From Alphaproteobacteria bacterium UBA6038 (GTDB lineage Bacteria > Pseudomonadota > Alphaproteobacteria > Micropepsales > Micropepsaceae): DNA of 29,849 bases. Position 1 is the stretch's first letter. Every line of letters begins with the position of its first letter. The stretch covers positions 32,346-62,194 of the forward strand of contig DIZC01000102.1 in NCBI GenBank assembly GCA_002429315.1, read 5' to 3'. Position numbers and translations under genes: made by a program. Under the pieces are notes generated by a model. It ran no database searches. It saw nothing but the letters and a program-made list of their open reading frames with translations, and had not been told where the DNA came from. This document shows positions 7,857-15,703 of this stretch, piece after piece.

Positions 7857-9023
7857 GTGACAGATGAGGACGAACTGAAGAAAGAAACACGCGCGGTCCA
7901 TGCCGGCCGCATGAGCGCGGAGCATTTCGGCGCCGTCAACACGCCGGTATACCGTGCCTCGACCATTCTCTACCGCGATCTCGCAAGCCTCGAATCCGGC
8001 GATGTGCCGTACATCTACGGCCGGCGCGGCACGCCGTCTTCGCAAAGCCTGGAAGAGGCGATCACCGCGCTGGAAGGCGGCACGCGGACCCTCGCCTGCT
8101 GCTCAGGTCTTAATGCGATCGCGCTCGCAATTTTGTCGGTATGCGGCGCGGGCGATCACCTGCTGATGGTGGATTCCTGCTATGCGCCCACCCGCGCGCT
8201 GTGCGACCGCACGCTCGCGCGCTACGGCATCGAAACCACCTACTACGATCCGCTGATCGGCGGGGGAATGGAATCTCTGTTTCGCGACAACACGAAAGCG
8301 GTATTCTGCGAGAGCCCCGGCTCGCTCACTTTCGAGGTGCAGGACGTGCCGGCGATTGCCGCGGCGGCGCATGCGCGGGACGCCTCCGTGTTGCTCGATA
8401 ACACCTGGGCCACGCCGCTCTATTTCGATGCGTTCGTCCATGGAGTCGATCTGTCGATTCAGGCCGCGACCAAATACATCGGCGGCCATGCCGATGTGAT
8501 GCTGGGCTATGTCTGCGCCAACGACAGCCACGCCGCGCGGCTTGCGCAAACCCACGATCATCTCGGCCTCTATGCCAGTGGCGACGATTGCTTTCTTGGG
8601 CTGCGCGGGCTTCGCACCATGCCCGTGCGCCTGAAGCGACACGGCGAAACGGCAGTGAAATTGGCGACATGGCTGCAAGCCCGGCCGGAAATCTCGCGTG
8701 TACTCTACCCTGCCCTCGAGTCCGATCCGGGCCACGCGATCTGGCAGCGGGATTTTTCCGGCGCCACGGGGCTCTTCGGCGCGGTCCTGAACCCCATTCC
8801 GCACAGGGCGTTGGCAGCATTTTTCGACAGCTTAAAGCTTTTCGGGATGGGTTATTCCTGGGGCGGCTACGAAAGCCTGATCGTGCCGTCCAAGCTGCAC
8901 CGCACCGCAAGTCCCTTCACGCCCGAATGCCCGCTCATCCGCATCCACGCTGGTCTTGAAGATCCAGGGGATCTCATCGCCGATCTGGAACAGGGCTTCG
9001 ACGCGATGCGAGCGGCGCAATGA
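7857..9023 (+). CDS. metC: Cystathionine beta-lyase
   Basis: 388 residues, Cys/Met-metabolism PLP enzyme (fold type I). The Schiff-base lysine is K206 in AATKYIGGHADVM. The DNTWATP segment upstream supplies the PLP-ring Asp. N-terminal NTPVYRASTILY and the YGRRGTPS motif are as in MetC of alphaproteobacteria. It would split cystathionine into homocysteine, pyruvate and ammonia. The start is GTG at 7857; the next ATG (7911) would cut conserved sequence. The ribosome binding site is weak, which suggests coupling with the transporter upstream. Other gamma-family members (gamma-lyase, gamma-synthase) are less likely given the overall pattern. It converges on the next gene with 3 bases between stops. 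Confidence 0.9.
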   Translation: MTDEDELKKETRAVHAGRMSAEHFGAVNTPVYRASTILYRDLASLESGDVPYIYGRRGTPSSQSLEEAITALEGGTRTLACCSGLNAIALAILSVCGAGDHLLMVDSCYAPTRALCDRTLARYGIETTYYDPLIGGGMESLFRDNTKAVFCESPGSLTFEVQDVPAIAAAAHARDASVLLDNTWATPLYFDAFVHGVDLSIQAATKYIGGHADVMLGYVCANDSHAARLAQTHDHLGLYASGDDCFLGLRGLRTMPVRLKRHGETAVKLATWLQARPEISRVLYPALESDPGHAIWQRDFSGATGLFGAVLNPIPHRALAAFFDSLKLFGMGYSWGGYESLIVPSKLHRTASPFTPECPLIRIHAGLEDPGDLIADLEQGFDAMRAAQ

Positions 9024-9026
9024 CTC

Positions 9027-10331
9027 TCAACCGAAGAGCGAGCGCAAATAATTGTTGAGGAATTTGCCGCCCGGATCGAGGCGGCGGCGCAAAGCCACGA
9101 ACGCGTCGTACTGCGGATAAATCTGCGCGAGTTCGCTTGCGGTCCGCGTGTGGCGCTTGCCCCAGTGCGGTCGGCCCTCGTAGCGCCGGAAAATGGCTTC
9201 GCAGGTTTCGAACAGCCTGGCCGTGTCCACCCGGTGGTATTGGTGCACGGCGATCGTCGCGCTGTCCCGCTGATAAAACGGACTGAGCCACACATCGTCC
9301 GCCGCCACGGTGCGGTATTCGATGGGAAACCCGGTGTTGATCTTCTTCCCGCGAATGGCCGCGACGATGTCCTTCAGGCACTCCGGCCCCTTCTCGCGCG
9401 GCACGGCGTACTCCATCTCGTTGAAGCGGATCGTGCGCGGGCTCGGGAAAATTTCATGGCTCCAGCGCGCCCGTCCCGGCCCGGGCATCAGCTGGGAGAA
9501 CAACCGGTGCGCCGGCCGCAGCAGGAACGGCGCATACGGCAGCATCTCGTTGATGGCCGCAAACACGCGCGCGTCCGCTCCACCCTTCTCGCCGCGCATG
9601 TGCATCGCGTCGGCCGGCCGCGGCTCCGGCGCCGGCTCATCCGTTTCGTTCAGCGACTTGCACACCGCGCGATCGGCATAGGGGAACCAGAAGAATTCGA
9701 AATGCCGGTTGCTGGCGATGAGAGTATCCAACTGCGCGAACAATTCTTCCGGCGGCAGCAGAAAGTTCTTCTCGACCAGCTTGTATGACGGCCGCGCATG
9801 CATCGTGATTTCCGTCATCACGCCGAACACGCCAAGCGAGCATCGTCCGGCCGCGAACAGCTCCGGATTTTCCGTTGGCGAACAGTTCAGCACCTGCCCG
9901 TTCGCCAGGATGATGCGGAATCCGGCCACCTCGGCGGAGAAGCTCTTGAGCGTGGGGCCTGTGCCGTGCGTGCCGGTGCCGACGACACCGGCCAGGGTCT
10001 GGCGGTCGATGTCGCCCATGTTCTTGAGCCCAAGGCCATGCGGGTGAAGCGCCGGCCCCACCGCCCATAAGGGTGTGGCGGCGGCGAATGTCGCGGTGCC
10101 CGCTTCGCGATCCACACGCTTGAGTCCGGCAAAGGCGGATAGATCGATCAGCGTGCCATCGGTGCCGGCGATTGGGGTGAAAGAATGGCCCGTGCCCGGA
10201 ACGCGCACCGTGCCGTCTGCCGTACGGATGGCGGCCGCGAGATCGACTTCGTTTTTCGGCGCGAGAACAGCTTTCGGCTTGCAGCTGACGCCGCAGGACC
10301 AGTTGTACCATTTTCCGCGCACAAGCCTCAC
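9027..10331 (-). CDS. FAD-linked oxidoreductase, D-arabinono-1,4-lactone oxidase (ALO) family
   Basis: 434 residues. The N-terminal FAD-binding domain of the p-cresol methylhydroxylase/VAO fold has VRVPGTGHSFTP. H49 sits where gulonolactone and arabinonolactone oxidases attach FAD covalently. TLAGVVGTGTHGTG continues the FAD site. The C-terminal ALO domain ends with HWGK at 389-392, the active-site motif of sugar-lactone/alditol oxidases. It should oxidise a polyol or aldonolactone with oxygen or another acceptor; the substrate is not predictable. The start is GTG at 10331, preceded by GGGG at a sensible distance. It lies 72 bases downstream of a crotonase gene on the same strand, perhaps one transcript. 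I see no signal peptide. Confidence 0.87.
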   Translation of the reverse strand: MRLVRGKWYNWSCGVSCKPKAVLAPKNEVDLAAAIRTADGTVRVPGTGHSFTPIAGTDGTLIDLSAFAGLKRVDREAGTATFAAATPLWAVGPALHPHGLGLKNMGDIDRQTLAGVVGTGTHGTGPTLKSFSAEVAGFRIILANGQVLNCSPTENPELFAAGRCSLGVFGVMTEITMHARPSYKLVEKNFLLPPEELFAQLDTLIASNRHFEFFWFPYADRAVCKSLNETDEPAPEPRPADAMHMRGEKGGADARVFAAINEMLPYAPFLLRPAHRLFSQLMPGPGRARWSHEIFPSPRTIRFNEMEYAVPREKGPECLKDIVAAIRGKKINTGFPIEYRTVAADDVWLSPFYQRDSATIAVHQYHRVDTARLFETCEAIFRRYEGRPHWGKRHTRTASELAQIYPQYDAFVALRRRLDPGGKFLNNYLRSLFG

Positions 10332-10403
10332 GCGTTCGCCCCACTCGCCAATCCGGCGCGCGGTTTTAGCGAAGCTGCAGCGGGCGTCAACGTCGTGAGG
10401 ACG

Positions 10404-11255
10404 CTAGATGTCGGCGAATCGCGGCGCTCGCTTCTCCAAGAAGTGCGCCACGCCTTCCTTGAACTCCGGCCCGGCGAGGCTCGTCTTCATCTCCTCGTCC
10501 GCCACCGTCAGCGCTTCGTTGAAGTCCTGGAAATTTGCCTTCCAGACTTGCGCTTTCATCACTGCCACCGATCGCGGCGAGACGGTCTCCGCCAGTATCC
10601 GGGCGTAGGCGAGCACGTTGTCGCGGAACGTGTCCTGCGGAAATGCCTTGTTGATGAGACCCATGCGGAGCGCCTCGTCGGCGTCGATCTTGCGCGACGA
10701 CAGCAGGAGATCGAGCGCGTTCGCCTGCCCCACCAGCTTCGGCAGCAGCCACGACATGCCGTGTTCCGCGACCAAACCTCGTTGCGCAAACGACGTCGTG
10801 AACACCGCATTGTCGGCGGCGAAGCGGATATCGGCGTAGAGCACCATGACCAGCCCGATGCCGGCAACCGGGCCGTTGATCGCGGCGATGATCGGCTTCT
10901 TCGTCTTGACGAAATATCCGAAGCGCTCCGCGTCGCGGAACTCGTTGCCGAGATCCGGGCCGAGGGAAGAGACGAACTTGCGTTCAACCTCGCCCAAATC
11001 GGCTTGTCCGGAGCGGCCGCGTCCTGCCTGTGCCTGCCGCGAAAGAATGCTCATGTCTGCGCCGGCGCAGAATCCGCGTCCTGCGCCGGTGAGAATGATG
11101 ACGCGCACATCTGGGTCGCCAGCGGCTTCCCCCATCGCCTGCTTGAGGCTGTCGGCCATGGTGCCGGTGTAGGCATTGAGGCGTTCGGGCCGATTCAGCG
11201 TGATGGTCGCGATGCGCTCCTTCACCTCATAGAGAATTTCGGGATGTTCGCTCAT
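10404..11255 (-). CDS. Enoyl-CoA hydratase/isomerase family protein
   Basis: 283 residues, crotonase fold. Oxyanion-hole segments are clear: LTGAGRGFCAGADMS, and the second loop AAINGPVAGIGLVM. At the places of the two catalytic glutamates of classical enoyl-CoA hydratase this protein has Gln (FAQRGL) and Asp (ALDLLL). It has instead GLVAEHGMSWLLP, where the Glu may serve as the base. The reaction is therefore uncertain (hydratase, isomerase or hydrolase). It has a charged insert of about 20 residues (QAGRGRSGQADLGEVERK) after the first loop. It is divergent from another crotonase with a 77-base gap. Probable role: CoA-thioester metabolism. Confidence 0.88.
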   Translation of the reverse strand: MSEHPEILYEVKERIATITLNRPERLNAYTGTMADSLKQAMGEAAGDPDVRVIILTGAGRGFCAGADMSILSRQAQAGRGRSGQADLGEVERKFVSSLGPDLGNEFRDAERFGYFVKTKKPIIAAINGPVAGIGLVMVLYADIRFAADNAVFTTSFAQRGLVAEHGMSWLLPKLVGQANALDLLLSSRKIDADEALRMGLINKAFPQDTFRDNVLAYARILAETVSPRSVAVMKAQVWKANFQDFNEALTVADEEMKTSLAGPEFKEGVAHFLEKRAPRFADI

Positions 11256-11332
11256 CTGCTTCTCCCCATTGCATAGCGTTCGACGTCCATGTTCCCATAT
11301 CGCGCCGCCGCCGCAAACTGCCGGGATCCGCC
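11256..11332. promoter_or_regulatory. Divergent promoter region between two crotonase genes
   Basis: 77 bases separate the two ATGs, so both promoters must lie here or inside the genes. TTGCATAGCG at 11270-11279 has a weak -10 look (GCATAG). On the minus strand GGGGAGAAGCAG precedes the 11255 ATG and carries a ribosome binding site. I see no convincing operator palindrome. Confidence 0.3.
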
Positions 11333-12142
11333 ATGGCTGCCGAATATCGGGACATTCTGTTCGAGACGCCGGAAACCGCCATCGCCCAGGTGACGCTGAA
11401 TCGTCCCGCTCACCTCAACGCCTATACGGGACGCATGTGCAGCGATCTGGTCGCCGCACTTCAGGAGTATGTCGAGCGCGACGATCTGCGCTGCCTTATC
11501 GTCACCGGCGCGGGACGCGGCTTCTGCTCCGGCGGAGACGTGAGCGGCGAGGACCCGGACCGGCCGGACTACCGCGCCAAACAGCTCGGCTACGCGCATG
11601 AAATGCGGATCGGCATGCACAAGGTGGTGCTGGCGCTGCATCACATCGACAAGCCGGTGATCGCGATGATCAACGGTGCTGCGGTTGCCGGCGGTCTGAC
11701 GCTCGCGCTGGCCTGCGACCTTCGCATTTCTGCCGACACTGCGAAGCTCGGCGACACCTCGGGAAAATTCGGGCTTCTGCCGGACGAAGGCGGCGCGTGG
11801 TTCTTTCCACGCCTGATGGGGCTTGATCGCGCCCTGAAAATGTCGCTGCTGAGCGAAGTGTATTCGGCCGCGCAGGCGTTTGAACTTGGGCTGGTGACGG
11901 AGGTTGTGCCGGCGGCGGCGTTGAAGGCGCGGACGTTCGAACTTGCCCGCGCAATGGCGAAGAAGGCGCCGCTGGCCGTGCGCCTCGCAAAAAGCATGAT
12001 GCGGCACGGCCTCAGCGCATCGCTCGAACACTCGCTCAACGATGCGGCGCTCTCGGTGATGATCGCCAATCCCAGCGAAGACGTGCGCGAAGGCGTGTCG
12101 GCGTTTTTCGCCAAACGCGAGCCGGAGTTCCGCGGCCGCTGA
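11333..12142 (+). CDS. Enoyl-CoA hydratase/isomerase, PaaG-like active site
   Basis: 269 residues of crotonase fold. Oxyanion loops: VTGAGRGFCSGGDVSG, and INGAAVAGGLTLALACDL. GLLPDEGGAWFFPRLMG places D151 where PaaG-type isomerases have their catalytic Asp (GLVPDSGG pattern). The two Glu of classical hydratases are Lys here (GKFGL, ALKMSL). Isomerisation or hydration of an unusual enoyl-CoA is thus more likely than standard beta-oxidation. The divergent crotonase shares the LNRPxxLNAYTGxM start, so the two are related and may have arisen by duplication. The C-terminus REGVSAFFAKREPEF is typical. Its role in a particular pathway cannot be read from the neighbours. Confidence 0.88.
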   Translation: MAAEYRDILFETPETAIAQVTLNRPAHLNAYTGRMCSDLVAALQEYVERDDLRCLIVTGAGRGFCSGGDVSGEDPDRPDYRAKQLGYAHEMRIGMHKVVLALHHIDKPVIAMINGAAVAGGLTLALACDLRISADTAKLGDTSGKFGLLPDEGGAWFFPRLMGLDRALKMSLLSEVYSAAQAFELGLVTEVVPAAALKARTFELARAMAKKAPLAVRLAKSMMRHGLSASLEHSLNDAALSVMIANPSEDVREGVSAFFAKREPEFRGR

Positions 12143-12338
12143 CTTCGCGAAAGTCCTGCAGTTTTGCAGTGCCAAGGTTTGTCAATTCCCAAGGTCAAAT
12201 CCGCGCAATACCGTGGCCGATCTCCGGTTCATCTGCGGTTCAGGTACTTCGCCACAGTCTGGTGACCCAATTCGGCGGTGCGGCGCTGTCGTCGTAACGC
12301 ACGTGCTATGGTAAAAAAGTAAGAGAGGTATTCAGACC

Positions 12339-12938
12339 ATGAAACGTATTCAGGCAATCATCCTTGCCGGATCGTCGCTGTTGCCGCTGGCGGCCTGCGC
12401 AACGACTCCGCCGGGCCCGATGATTCCCGTCATGCCGGGGCCCAACAAATCGCCTGCCGCCTTTAACGCGGACCAGAACGCATGCGAGCAGTATGCTGGC
12501 GACGTGGTGCAGGGCCGCGTGCAGGAAGCGCAGAACAGCGAGGTTGCGCGGACCGCTGTCGGCACGGCCATTGGCGCCGGCATTGGCGCGGCTGCCGCCC
12601 ACAATGCCGGCAGAGGCGCACTCGTTGGCGGCGCGATCGGTGCACTGATCGGCAGCACGGCCGGTACCGGTTACGATCAAGGCGCCATCCAGCGCAAATA
12701 CGACATGGCCTACGCGTCGTGCATGAACTCGCGCGGCAACGAAGTGGCGGGTGGCCCGCCGCACCGGCCGCGCTGGTATTATCGCCATGGCTACGGTCCC
12801 CCGCCGCCTCCGGGCGCTGGTGGGCCGCCGCCCAATGCAGGTCCACCGCCATCGGACGAGAATGGCCCACCGCCCGACGACCGGAGCGGCCCCCCGCCGG
12901 ATGATCGAGGGCCGCCTCCTCCACCTCCCGGTTCCTGA
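12339..12938 (+). CDS. Glycine-zipper, proline-rich lipoprotein
   Basis: 199 residues. Signal sequence 1-19 ends with the lipobox LAAC; C20 would be lipidated. Residues 73-111 are a glycine zipper (AIGAGIG, GGAIGALIG) of the kind found in outer-membrane lipoproteins and OmpA-linked proteins. C49 and C128 flank it and may pair; YxxCM at 125-129 is common in this type. From about residue 139 the tail is extremely proline-rich, with repeated GPPPDD(R) units, presumably an extended stalk through the periplasm or at the surface. GAGAGG precedes the ATG at a slightly long distance. Function unknown; envelope anchoring is a reasonable inference. It ends just before a strong terminator. Confidence 0.82.
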   Translation: MKRIQAIILAGSSLLPLAACATTPPGPMIPVMPGPNKSPAAFNADQNACEQYAGDVVQGRVQEAQNSEVARTAVGTAIGAGIGAAAAHNAGRGALVGGAIGALIGSTAGTGYDQGAIQRKYDMAYASCMNSRGNEVAGGPPHRPRWYYRHGYGPPPPPGAGGPPPNAGPPPSDENGPPPDDRSGPPPDDRGPPPPPPGS

Positions 12939-12945
12939 CCCCGCA

Positions 12946-12984
12946 AACAGCGCCGGTGTTCATCGAGCACCGGCGCTGTTGCTT
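12946..12984 (+). terminator. Intrinsic terminator after the lipoprotein gene
   Basis: A perfect 13-bp stem, AACAGCGCCGGTG (12946-12958) with CACCGGCGCTGTT (12968-12980), has a 9-nt loop and is followed by GCTT. It begins 8 bases after the stop codon. The T-run is short, but stem length and position support termination. Confidence 0.85.
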
Positions 12985-13028
12985 CTGAAATCGGAACCGT
13001 TGGTGGTCGCCGCCGCCTCTCACGTCGA

Positions 13029-13105
13029 TGGCGGTCCCGGCAGGACTCGAACCTGCAACCCTCTGCTTCGAAGGCAGATGCTCTATCCGGTTGAGCTACG
13101 GGACC
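13029..13105 (-). tRNA. tRNA-Arg (anticodon TCG)
   Basis: 77-nt cloverleaf on the minus strand with encoded CCA (plus-strand TGG at 13029-13031). The acceptor stem is GGTCCCG with CGGGACC, discriminator G. The anticodon stem TCTGC/GCAGA encloses CTTCGAA, giving anticodon TCG. The T-arm is GCAGG-TTCGAGT-CCTGC. All four arms pair perfectly. Confidence 0.97.
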
Positions 13106-13191
13106 TCCCGGACGCGCCAGCCAGAAACCAGAAATCCGCCCCCGAGAAAAGCGTTATCGGGTCGCGCGGCGAACCTCGATTGCGGCTCTGG

Positions 13192-14625
13192 TCATGCCCC
13201 CGCCGCGGAAGCCGGCCTCAGGTCGTCGGGGACACCTGGCGCCAGCGAGGACGCAAACGCCAGGCGCGCGCCCAGCAGAATGACGGCTGCGATGCCCATC
13301 AGTCCGGCATGCAGGAGCCAGAATTTTGCGTCCGGCATGGTGCCGAGCAGTCCGCCGAGATAGCCGGTCAGCGTGTTGCCGATGAACAGGTGGACGTAAT
13401 AGACGGCAATCATCATGCCGCCCAGCCCCTTCGGTGCGGCACGGGAATAAAGCGCCAATCCTACCGGCAGCACGTTGGCGAAGCCGACGTCATTCAAGAT
13501 GTGAAAGCCGAGCGCCCAATAGAGCGGCACCGGGTGGTGCGTGGCTGTGGCGACGGCGGCGCAGCCGGCGAGCACCAGCGGCCCCGTCGCGCTGATCGCC
13601 ACGCCGATGACGATCTTGGTAATCTCGTCCGGTTCCTTCCAGTGCCGGCCGTACCAGCGCTAGAATCCGATGACGCCAGCCAAAGTGACCGCGCTGACGA
13701 TCGCGTCCATCGAGACGACCCAGGTGATCGGCATGTTGAAGCCGAAGAACACCGTCTGGAACGACCTTTCGCCCCACACCAGGTAAGCGTCGAAGATTTC
13801 CTGATTGCCGATGATCGAAACTGCCAGCACCGGCAGCAGCGCCACCAACAGGATGACGGTCTTCCAGTCGCGCGCGGTGAGCGGCGGCCGTTCCACGTGA
13901 TCGCCCTTGGTACGGATAGGCTCAGGCGGAAAGGTGCGCCGCCCGGCAAGGTAGATCGCCAGCCCGAACACCATGCCGACACCGGCCGCAACAAAGCCCA
14001 GATGCCAGTCCACGCGCTGGCCGAGATAGCCGCAGATGATAGGCGAAATCGTCACGGCCAGCTGGATGCCGAGGAAGTAGATCTGGAATCCATCGGCGCG
14101 GCGCGGATCATCGACACGATAGAGCGCGCCAACCTGGCTCGCGATGTTGGCCTTGAAGCAACCGACGCCGGCGAGCAGCAGCGCCAGCGCGATGAGAAAG
14201 GTGGAATTCAGCGCCAGCAGGAACGTCCCGATCACCATCACGATGGCGCCGAGGCTGACGGTGGCGGTGCGGCCGATCAGCCGGTCGGCAATGTAACCGC
14301 CGGCGAGAGGCGTCACGTACACCAGCGCCGCGTAAAGCTGCGCCGTGTTCGAGGCGAGCGCCATCTGCGATTGCGTGCCGTAGATCCAGCCAATGAAGTG
14401 GCGGAACGCAGCAAAGCCCCACACCTGCTCGATATGGCCTGGCTGCAGCAGATAGTGCGTTAGGTAGAGCACCAGCAGCGTCTGCATGCCGTAATAGGCG
14501 AAGCGCTCCCAGAATTCGGAGGCCGAAAGCCACGCAAGTCCCACCGGGTGGCCGATGAATCTGGTGTCGCTCGGTTGCCGGCCGTCGGGCGTGACGCCTG
14601 AAGTCCCGGCTGCTGTATCGCTCAA
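13192..14625 (-). pseudogene. POT/PTR-family peptide transporter interrupted by an in-frame TAG
   Basis: Reading from the ATG at 14625 gives a POT transporter with the ExxERFxYY motif at 37-45, CFKANIASQVGALY and a polytopic hydrophobic pattern. At codon 322 (plus-strand 13660-13662) there is a TAG. The same frame then continues without any other stop for 155 codons of transporter-like sequence (RWYGRHWKEPDE, then hydrophobic helices) to a natural stop at 13192. The full length (about 477 codons) matches the intact paralogue at 6392-7843. The context GF-TAG-RWYG suggests a Trp codon TGG changed to TAG by a single base. Only the last helices would be lost. It could be a recent pseudogene, a sequencing error or an amber-suppressed gene. 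No frameshift is needed. Confidence 0.85.
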
Positions 14626-14974
14626 CGTCGTGCCCCCGAATCTGAAAAACGCCGCACTGTCACGGAGCGGGCATCCGTCCGCAAGTCACGAACGGTTGGG
14701 GCTGACGCCGAGGCGATACGACGTCACGTATGTATTGTCGCCCCTTAGAAGCAATGCCGGTCTGCGCATTCAAGCCGCGGCCCGTCATGCCCCGTCTGCT
14801 AACCGAGTGATGCTGCTTGACGGCAGCGCGCCAGCGCCGCCGGCCATCTGAGACGAGGCGCCACGAAGCGAACAGCCGACGGAGAAGCCGGCCGGGTGCG
14901 GCTGCGGCAGTTCATGTAGACGCTATATTAACCAATGCGATCATCTATTCGCCCGGGAACGTCGGGGCTGCCCT
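14626..14974. other. Intergenic region upstream of the chaperone-usher locus
   Basis: About 350 bases between a minus-strand transporter remnant and the pilus chaperone. It is divergent, so it should contain the promoter of the pilus operon. TATATT at 14922-14927 is a possible -10 element, but no matching -35 is evident. I see no gene and no clear operator. Confidence 0.35.
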
Positions 14975-15703
14975 ATGTCCACGGTTACCGCGCCTGCTGT
15001 CGCGACCGTTCTGCTATGGGCGAGCGCGGCCGCCGCCGCCTCGCTGCAGGTCTCTCCGGTATCGTTCGACCTGAGCGCCGGAGTTAAGACTGCGCAGATC
15101 TCTCTGCAAAATCTCGGTGACGCGCCGATTGACGCGCAGATCCGTGTTTTTCGCTGGAGTCAGATCAATGGCAAGGAACAACTGACACCCACCGGAGACC
15201 TCGTTGCCAGCCCCCCGGCGGCAAACCTTGCCCCTCATCAGGATTATATCGTCCGGCTGGTTCGCATTGCCGACAGACCGGTTGAGGGCGAGGAGTCTTA
15301 CCGGCTGCTGGTCGATGAGCTTCCGCCGCCGCTTCCCACCAACAGCGCTGTCAGCACGGTACGCCTGTTCGTCCGCTATTCCGTTCCCGTGTTCTTTGCG
15401 CAGCCCGACACCAGCCCGCAGCTGACATGGAGCGCCTCGATCGTCGACCAACGCTTGCAGCTCATGGTGCGCAATGACGGCTCGCAGCATATCCGAATCT
15501 CTGCTCTCAGGGTGGAAGGGCCCGGCCTCAACGTCTCGTTTGGAGAGGGATTGGTTGGGTACGTACTGGCCCATTCCACCGCCCAGTGGACGGCGCGATC
15601 AGTGCTGAAGAGTGCGGCGTCGGGAACTCCCCTGAAAATCACCGCGCTGGGAGGAAATGGGCCGGTCAGCGCGACCGCCTTGCTCCAGACCGCGACGCAT
15701 TGA
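14975..15703 (+). CDS. Periplasmic pilus chaperone (PapD-like, Csu type)
   Basis: 242 residues. A signal peptide of about 22 residues ends in an alanine run (ASAAAAAS). The first immunoglobulin-like domain starts LQVSPVSFDLSAG, with AQISLQNLGDAPIDAQIRVFRW, a typical N-terminal pattern of bacterial pili-assembly chaperones. SYRLLVDELPP and VRLFVRYSVPVF follow (about 105-150, G1-strand region that completes subunits). The second domain runs to the C-terminus. It would hold SCPU pilin subunits in the periplasm and deliver them to the usher encoded next. The order chaperone-usher-SCPU protein is that of archaic (Csu/sigma) chaperone-usher systems. The start has GGGG about 10 bases upstream. Confidence 0.9.
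   Translation: MSTVTAPAVATVLLWASAAAAASLQVSPVSFDLSAGVKTAQISLQNLGDAPIDAQIRVFRWSQINGKEQLTPTGDLVASPPAANLAPHQDYIVRLVRIADRPVEGEESYRLLVDELPPPLPTNSAVSTVRLFVRYSVPVFFAQPDTSPQLTWSASIVDQRLQLMVRNDGSQHIRISALRVEGPGLNVSFGEGLVGYVLAHSTAQWTARSVLKSAASGTPLKITALGGNGPVSATALLQTATH

Noticed and set aside
10185..11276. Plus-strand open frame of 363 codons
   Set aside because: It is antisense to the ALO-type oxidase and the crotonase, both of which have clear family motifs on the minus strand.
12751..14463. Plus-strand open frame of 570 codons
   Set aside because: It crosses the lipoprotein tail, terminator, tRNA-Arg and the antisense of the transporter remnant. Its composition is Arg/His/Asp-rich and no domain is visible. 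It is a shadow of the GC-rich opposite strand.
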